Source: CALABS01 sp050260775 (lineage in GTDB: Bacteria; Pseudomonadota; Alphaproteobacteria; Rhodospirillales; Magnetospirillaceae). From it: a stretch of 64,000 nt of DNA. The notes under the pieces are model-generated. The model had not been told where the DNA came from, did not search any database, and worked only from the letters and a program-made list of their open reading frames with translations. The stretch spans positions 123,693-187,692 of the forward strand of contig JBLNCP010000039.1 in the NCBI GenBank assembly GCA_050260775.1, written 5' to 3'. The position numbers and the translations under genes are program-made. Every line of letters begins with the position of its first letter. The first letter of the stretch is position 1. This document shows, piece by piece, positions 59,776 to 64,000 of the stretch.

Positions 59776-61116
59776 ATGACGCAGAACGCCGCGGTCGCAC
59801 AAGTCAGTTCATCCGCGGGGCCCGCCGTCCCTCCGACGAGCGCGACCGAGCCGACACTCGACCGCACCACGGCACTGCTCATCCAATTGCGCGATGCCGT
59901 GCGCTCCACCATGACCCAGGCCGAGCCCGGCCCACCCGTCGACCGCCCCTCCGGCGACCCGACGCCCGCACCGCAGCCCACGGGGCCAAGCTCGGGCGCC
60001 GACTGGATCGTGCTGATGCCGCCCGCCCCGGCCAAGCCGCCCGCCGCCCCCATGCCGGCACCGAGGCGGCGGTGGCCTCCCGATTGGCTGCTGGATTTCC
60101 TCCACCTGATCGACCCGATCCTGAACGGCTGGGATGCGATCCGCCGCCTGGACCTGCGCGGCGGCGTCCGCCGCGCCGTCTCGGCGCTGTACGTCGACGC
60201 GCGCGATCTCAGCGTTCTCTCCGCCTTCGGTCTCGGTAGGGCGCGGGAAGCGGCGCCCCACGGCCAACCGCAGCAATTCCACCACCACAGCGCCCCTCCG
60301 CAGCAGGCGGCGTCATCGCTGCCGGCCGAAATGCCGGACCCCGCCGACGTGCAGGCCGTGATCGCGGCGATCATTTCCGAGCGGGCGCCGGCATCCATGT
60401 CCAAGGGCTCGGATCAGCTACCCGAGCGCCTGGACGCCTTGGCGGCGTTGCTCGCCGATCCGCCGCCGGCCGGCGATTTCCACACGCTCGATCTGCTTTA
60501 TACCTGCTGGCCGAAGACCACCATCCGCTCGAACAGCCGCGCCCTGCTGGCGGTGGCCTACAATCTGTCGTGCATGTTCGGACTGCCCGGGAAACTGCCG
60601 ATGGCGGCGTCGAAGGCGTGGCGAATGCTCGATCCGGACCTGTACGAGGGTGATCTCGCCGTCGCCCTCAAGGATATCGCCGCGTTCATCTTCGGCTGGC
60701 AGCGCGAGCAGAAAACCTTCCTCATCCTGGAGTTCGGCGAGGTCGAACTGATCGAGTACCTGTTCGAGGCCCTCCACCCCGGACGTCACCAGTCCGAGTT
60801 GGAGACCGTCATGAACTTCAAGGTGCTGTCGAACCGCCGCATGGGGTTGCTGCGGCGCATCCCCGGCCGGGCGCGCAAGCTGGTTCAGCCCCTGCTGCCA
60901 GAGCGGCGGGACGAGGCGCTGGTGCTGTTGGCCCACTTCAAGGCGTTGCTCGACCGGCTGGCCCAGCCGCCGGGCTTTCCCCCCATCCTGGACACCGCCG
61001 CCAAGATGGCGGAAGAGGTGGAAAAGCTGATGAAGCAGACCGCGGCCGCGGGGGCGCCCGCCCTGCCCGGTGGCGCTCCTCCGGGCGGCGGGCAGGCGCT
61101 CGGCCGCATCGGCTGA
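59776..61116 (+). CDS. Unknown protein with Pro-rich N-terminal region
   Basis: 446 residues, no signal peptide, no known domain recognised. Residues 1-95 are low in complexity and Pro/Thr-rich; 95-445 are mostly helical and include LLDFLHLIDPILNGWDAIRR, a second disordered stretch around 155-190 (QFHHHSAPPQQ), and a long helical C-terminal part with LLYTCWPKTTIRSNSRALLA and FIFGWQREQKTFLILEFGEV. ATG 59776 has TATGAT nearby (59761-59766), as a leaderless promoter might; the ATG at 59701 opens a repetitive PAMAPAMA leader. Stop is next to the convergent kinase-like gene. Confidence 0.7.
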   Translation: MTQNAAVAQVSSSAGPAVPPTSATEPTLDRTTALLIQLRDAVRSTMTQAEPGPPVDRPSGDPTPAPQPTGPSSGADWIVLMPPAPAKPPAAPMPAPRRRWPPDWLLDFLHLIDPILNGWDAIRRLDLRGGVRRAVSALYVDARDLSVLSAFGLGRAREAAPHGQPQQFHHHSAPPQQAASSLPAEMPDPADVQAVIAAIISERAPASMSKGSDQLPERLDALAALLADPPPAGDFHTLDLLYTCWPKTTIRSNSRALLAVAYNLSCMFGLPGKLPMAASKAWRMLDPDLYEGDLAVALKDIAAFIFGWQREQKTFLILEFGEVELIEYLFEALHPGRHQSELETVMNFKVLSNRRMGLLRRIPGRARKLVQPLLPERRDEALVLLAHFKALLDRLAQPPGFPPILDTAAKMAEEVEKLMKQTAAAGAPALPGGAPPGGGQALGRIG

Positions 61117-61821
61117 CTAGCAGGCCTTCACCACGTCGTTCGACAGCACCCGGCCCTCATGGATGGCCTGGGCCATGCCGACCAGCAGCTCGACCACGTC
61201 CTCGAAGTCGCTCATGCGGTCGGTGTTGATGGTGATGTCGAACTGTCCGGCATCGGACAGCCGCGACTGGAACACCTCCCACACGAACTTGCCGCGGCGG
61301 TGGTTGAGTTCGAGGGCTTTGGCCAACTCTTCCTCGTAGGTGCCGTGGCCCGAGGCCGCCATCCGGCGGGCGCAGACCTCCGGCGTGCCGGCGATCCGGA
61401 CCCGGAGCGCGCAGGATTCCGCGAGGATCACGTGGGCGCCACGGCCGATGATGACGCCCCCGAGGCGGCCGAGACTCATGACCACCTTGACCAGGGTGTC
61501 GCGGTAGTTGTCGGGGCTGACGTCCTTGCCGGAGAACAGGCGATAGAGCCACATGTCCTTGGCACGGCCGAAACCCTCGTCCAGCAGCTTGACGATGGCG
61601 GGATCGTCCTCGAGGCGGGTGGCGACCTGCCGCAGGACCTCCTCGTCATAGAGCGGGAGATGGAGACGCTGGCACAGCCGGGTGGCGATGATGTCGCCGC
61701 CGGAGCCGTAGTCGCGCGAGATGGTGATGACCGGGTGAGCGGGCCGGGAGGGCGTACCCTTCGGCGTTACCGTCGCAACCTCGGCCATGGCCGCGATCAC
61801 GCTGAGGATGTTGTTTGTCAT
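61117..61821 (-). CDS. Cytidylate kinase-like protein
   Basis: 234 residues of the cytidylate kinase-like family (Cytidylate_kin2). PVITISRDYGSGGDIIATRL is the P-loop region, in which the usual GKS/T is replaced by SGGD; GGVIIGRGAHVIL and LRVRIAGTPEVCARRMA follow. TGGAGGAC is 3 bases before ATG. The family is close to CMP kinase but members lack the CMP-binding domain insert; the substrate is unknown. Stands alone, convergent with the unknown protein. Confidence 0.8.
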   Translation of the reverse strand: MTNNILSVIAAMAEVATVTPKGTPSRPAHPVITISRDYGSGGDIIATRLCQRLHLPLYDEEVLRQVATRLEDDPAIVKLLDEGFGRAKDMWLYRLFSGKDVSPDNYRDTLVKVVMSLGRLGGVIIGRGAHVILAESCALRVRIAGTPEVCARRMAASGHGTYEEELAKALELNHRRGKFVWEVFQSRLSDAGQFDITINTDRMSDFEDVVELLVGMAQAIHEGRVLSNDVVKAC

Positions 61822-62174
61822 GGTGTCCTCCAGTGCCTGTTGGACCCACGCTCATTGTAACGCCGGAACGCGATTTCGGCCACCGTGCTCACGCACAGGC
61901 GGCCGAATAATCTAACCTTTTGTATAGAAGGGCCGGAAGGTGCTCCGGCGCCCCGATTTCCGGGCTTGACCCCCTGAAACCGAGGCGCCGTCCCCCTCCC
62001 CCCCGGGAGATGGCTGCAGGGCGGGCGCTAAGCGCCTTGTATCCGAAGCGGCGAAGGCCAAAGCCCCCCTTCGCCCCCGCTGCTCGGACGCCCTTGCATG
62101 AGCGGCATCCTAACCGAAGGGGTTAGAGTTTGAAATCGGGTCTGCACCCGATTTCCGGAAAAAAGCTGGGGTCT
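61822..62174. other. Intergenic region with two adjacent hairpins
   Basis: This 353-base gap follows the start of the cytidylate-kinase-like gene and the end of the LOG-family gene, both minus strand. It holds two short inverted repeats: CTAACC/GGTTAG (62110-62126) and GAAATCGGGT/ACCCGATTTC (62132-62155), which would fold in the transcript past the LOG-family stop. No T-run follows on that strand. The rest includes a C-rich patch near 61990; no tRNA-like fold or convincing gene was seen. Confidence 0.5.
62132..62155. terminator. Hairpin 3' of the LOG-family gene
   Basis: 10-bp perfect stem with a 4-base loop, 19 bases past the stop at 62175. It is placed as a terminator but lacks a U-tract on the minus strand, so may be a 3'-end stabiliser. 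Confidence 0.45.
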
Positions 62175-63101
62175 TTACCGCGGCAGGCGATAGAACTCGG
62201 CGATGTGGTTCCAGGCCTCCTCGGCCGTCTCCACGTAGGTGATCAGGTCCTTGTCCTCGGGGCTGATCATGCCCTCCATCACCATGGCGTCGATGTTGAT
62301 CACCCGCTCCCAGTATTCGCGGCCGAACAGCAGCACCGGAATGGGCTCGATCTTGCCGGTCTGGATCAGGGTCAAGGCCTCGAACATCTCGTCCAGGGTG
62401 CCGAATCCGCCCGGGAAGACCACCAGGGCCTTGGACCGCGTGAGGAAGTGCATCTTGCGGATGGCGAAGTAGTGGAAGCGGAAGCACAGGTCCGGCGTGA
62501 CGTAAGGGTTGGGCGCCTGCTCCATGGGCAGAACGATGTTGAGCCCGATGGACTTGCCGCCCAGGTCGGCGGCGCCGCGGTTGGCGGCCTCCATGATGCC
62601 GGGCCCGCCACCGGTCTTGACCACGAAATCGCAGATGTGCTCGCCGATGCAGGTATTGGTGACGATCTGGGCCAACCGCCGCGCCTCGTCGTAATAGCGG
62701 CTGTTGGCCATCATCCGCCGCGCGATCGCCAGCTTGCGGGCGGCGTTGCGGTCGCGCGGATTGGCATGCGCCTCGGCTTCCGCGTCGGCGAGACGCTTGG
62801 CCGCCGTTTCCGAATCGGGAATACGGGCGGAGCCGAACATGGAGACCGTCGACCGGATGCCCAGTTCCTGCTGCAGGAGCTCGGGCTTGAGCAGTTCCAG
62901 TTGCAGCCGGACCGGCCGGAGGTCGGAGCGAAGAAGAAAGTCGGTGTCCTCGAACGCCAGACGATAGGCGGGCGACGCGGTCTGCGGCGTTTCACCCCCC
63001 AGTACGACGGAGGTCTCGACCTCTTCCCTGGCGGAGGGGAAGGGGGCGGCTTCGGGTGTGTCGGTCATCTGGGGTCCGGTACCATGAACATTCCGGACCA
63101 T
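62175..63101 (-). CDS. LOG-family nucleotide-binding protein (TIGR00730)
   Basis: 308 residues. Rossmann-like LOG domain with STVSMFGSARIPDSE, TGGGPGIMEAANRGA and PGGFGTLDEMFEAL (the PGGxGTxxE catalytic motif of cytokinin-activating phosphoribohydrolases). An N-terminal extension of about 75 residues precedes it. GGAGG 7 bases before ATG 63101 sets the start; ATG 63068 is an alternative. The bacterial role is likely AMP/nucleotide hydrolysis or lysine-decarboxylase-like misannotation; the substrate is open. Confidence 0.85.
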   Translation of the reverse strand: MVRNVHGTGPQMTDTPEAAPFPSAREEVETSVVLGGETPQTASPAYRLAFEDTDFLLRSDLRPVRLQLELLKPELLQQELGIRSTVSMFGSARIPDSETAAKRLADAEAEAHANPRDRNAARKLAIARRMMANSRYYDEARRLAQIVTNTCIGEHICDFVVKTGGGPGIMEAANRGAADLGGKSIGLNIVLPMEQAPNPYVTPDLCFRFHYFAIRKMHFLTRSKALVVFPGGFGTLDEMFEALTLIQTGKIEPIPVLLFGREYWERVINIDAMVMEGMISPEDKDLITYVETAEEAWNHIAEFYRLPR

Positions 63102-63204
63102 TGTCGATCCTCCATCCTTACCAACCTGTGAACATGGGCTGCCTGGATTGCCGTGCCACTCTGGGCTATACCGATGACGAGAATGATGCAACAGGAGATG
63201 GCCC

Positions 63205-63861
63205 ATGGCGTTCCACCACCTCGGTGATTTCGGCGATTTCTCGCTTTCCGTGGTGGTCACCAGCCCGCCCTGGTACGAGAACAGCTACATCGTGCGCCAC
63301 GTCCCCACCGGCGAGCTGGTGGTGGTCGACCCCGGCGGCGACGCCCCCGAGATCATCAAGGCGGTGCGCGATGCCAAGGGAACACCGAAGGCGGTCTGGC
63401 TGACCCACGGCCACCCCGACCACCTTGGCGCGGCGCGGGCCATCGAGATCGAATTCGGCATCCCCACCCTCGCCCATGCCGAGGAAGCCCCGGTGATCGC
63501 CCGCTCCAGCGACCTCAGCCGCCAGTTCACCGGCGAGGGCCAGGAAGGGCCCGGCGACGTGCGCCCGTTCACGGGGGAGCCCGAGCTCGAACTGGGTGGG
63601 GTCAAGGTGCGGGTCATCCACACCCCCGGCCACACCCCGGGCGGCGTGTGCTTCGACTTCGGCGGGTTCGCCCTGACCGGCGACACCCTGTTCCGTCACG
63701 GGGTCGGCCGCACCGACCTGCCGGGCGGCAGCGAAGAGAAGCTGTGGCAGTCGATCTCGCGCTTCCTCGGCCTCGTCGGGGACCACACGCTGCTGTTCTC
63801 GGGACACGGGCCCGAATGGCCGGCGGCGGAAGCCCGGCGCTGGTGGCAGATGATGGCCTGA
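63205..63861 (+). CDS. MBL-fold metallo-hydrolase (glyoxalase II-like)
   Basis: 218 residues. Metal-binding THGHPDH (H68, H70, D72, H73), a later His in HTPGHTPGG, GDTLFRHGVGRTD and SGHGPE. The layout fits small glyoxalase II-like hydrolases acting on thioesters such as S-lactoylglutathione, but the C-terminal substrate domain of GloB is absent, so other substrates are possible. Monocistronic and divergent from the LOG-family gene. Confidence 0.87.
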   Translation: MAFHHLGDFGDFSLSVVVTSPPWYENSYIVRHVPTGELVVVDPGGDAPEIIKAVRDAKGTPKAVWLTHGHPDHLGAARAIEIEFGIPTLAHAEEAPVIARSSDLSRQFTGEGQEGPGDVRPFTGEPELELGGVKVRVIHTPGHTPGGVCFDFGGFALTGDTLFRHGVGRTDLPGGSEEKLWQSISRFLGLVGDHTLLFSGHGPEWPAAEARRWWQMMA

Positions 63862-63879
63862 CGCGGCGCCGCCGCTCCG

Positions 63880-64000
63880 CTAGGTGTGGCGTCCAGCGAG
63901 GTTGTTCAGTTGAGTTAGGGTGATTGCCCATCCGGGCTGTCTGAGGAAAGCTGATTGTCGCCAAACACATCAGCCCCAGACAGGAGGCCCCGGATGGAGC
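63880..64000 (+). other. Possible mobile-element edge and start of a truncated gene
   Basis: From about 63887 the composition turns T-rich (GGTTGTTCAGTTGAGTTAGG), unlike the flanking coding DNA. A strong ribosome binding site (CAGGAGG at 63981-63987) leads to ATG 63994 with only seven bases left in the window. An insertion sequence or other transferred gene starting here is possible, but nothing confirms it, and no terminal inverted repeat can be tested. Confidence 0.3.

Noticed and set aside
61920..62126. A 68-codon plus-strand frame in the 353-base gap
   Set aside because: It starts with TTG without a ribosome binding site and is Arg/Pro-rich with no conserved look.

Overview
The window is about 70% GC, dense in genes and mostly housekeeping. 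The chromosomal lptF-lptD-surA-pdxA-ksgA run, the pepA-holC cluster, the BigR/SqrR-like repressor and the dispersed alphaproteobacterial palindromes point to an alphaproteobacterium of the Rhodospirillales (Magnetospirillum/Phaeospirillum type). This is inferred from gene content; there is no rRNA or tRNA gene in the window to confirm it.

Layout. 1-3097: the edge of a surface-polysaccharide region (partial membrane protein, Wzx-like flippase, GT2 glycosyltransferase). 3193-6670: an RMND1/DUF155 protein two bases ahead of a P-type ATPase that strongly resembles the animal Na+/K+-ATPase catalytic subunit. 6636-8993: HDAC-like deacetylase, TlyA methyltransferase, SRAP protein. 9195-12415: a minus-strand cluster of universal stress protein and aminoglycoside-phosphotransferase/P-loop kinase, bracketed by two paralogous small proteins. 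12596-16670: arginase-like protein, then xseB-ispA-dxs (isoprenoid precursors). 16861-19335: sulfide-sensing-type ArsR repressor, ROK sugar kinase, GAF-GGDEF cyclase. 19361-23383: SDR, SppA, orphan HigA, rhodanese, small secreted protein. 23625-26866: aroC, fabI, YihY family. 26870-30365: Cys-rich small protein, DnaJ-family chaperone, glycine-zipper lipoprotein, pdxH, cation diffusion facilitator. 30362-34694: XRE regulator, LuxR solo, ndk, ABC-F protein. 34789-44520: two membrane histidine kinases around a FUSC protein, holC, two tandem M17 aminopeptidases and an LPG-synthase-like membrane protein. 44603-47452: an AmmeMemoRadiSam locus (radical SAM enzyme divergent from a MEMO1-AMMECR1 fusion). 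47463-52600: cysQ, Sua5, an FAD-linked oxidase and an acyl-CoA dehydrogenase. 52652-59672: lptF-lptD-surA-pdxA-ksgA for outer-membrane biogenesis, vitamin B6 and rRNA modification. 59776-63861: an unknown protein, cytidylate-kinase-like protein, LOG-family protein and MBL-fold hydrolase. The last ~120 bases look like the start of a different, possibly mobile, segment.

No phage, CRISPR array, plasmid origin or complete insertion sequence was found. The less ordinary items are the Na+/K+-ATPase-like pump paired with DUF155, the AmmeMemoRadiSam locus with a coupled 76-residue protein, the small paralogues around the stress cluster, a triplicated GWG(D/E)AW motif in LptD, several promoters placed so that the mRNA would be leaderless, and three families of short dispersed palindromes.
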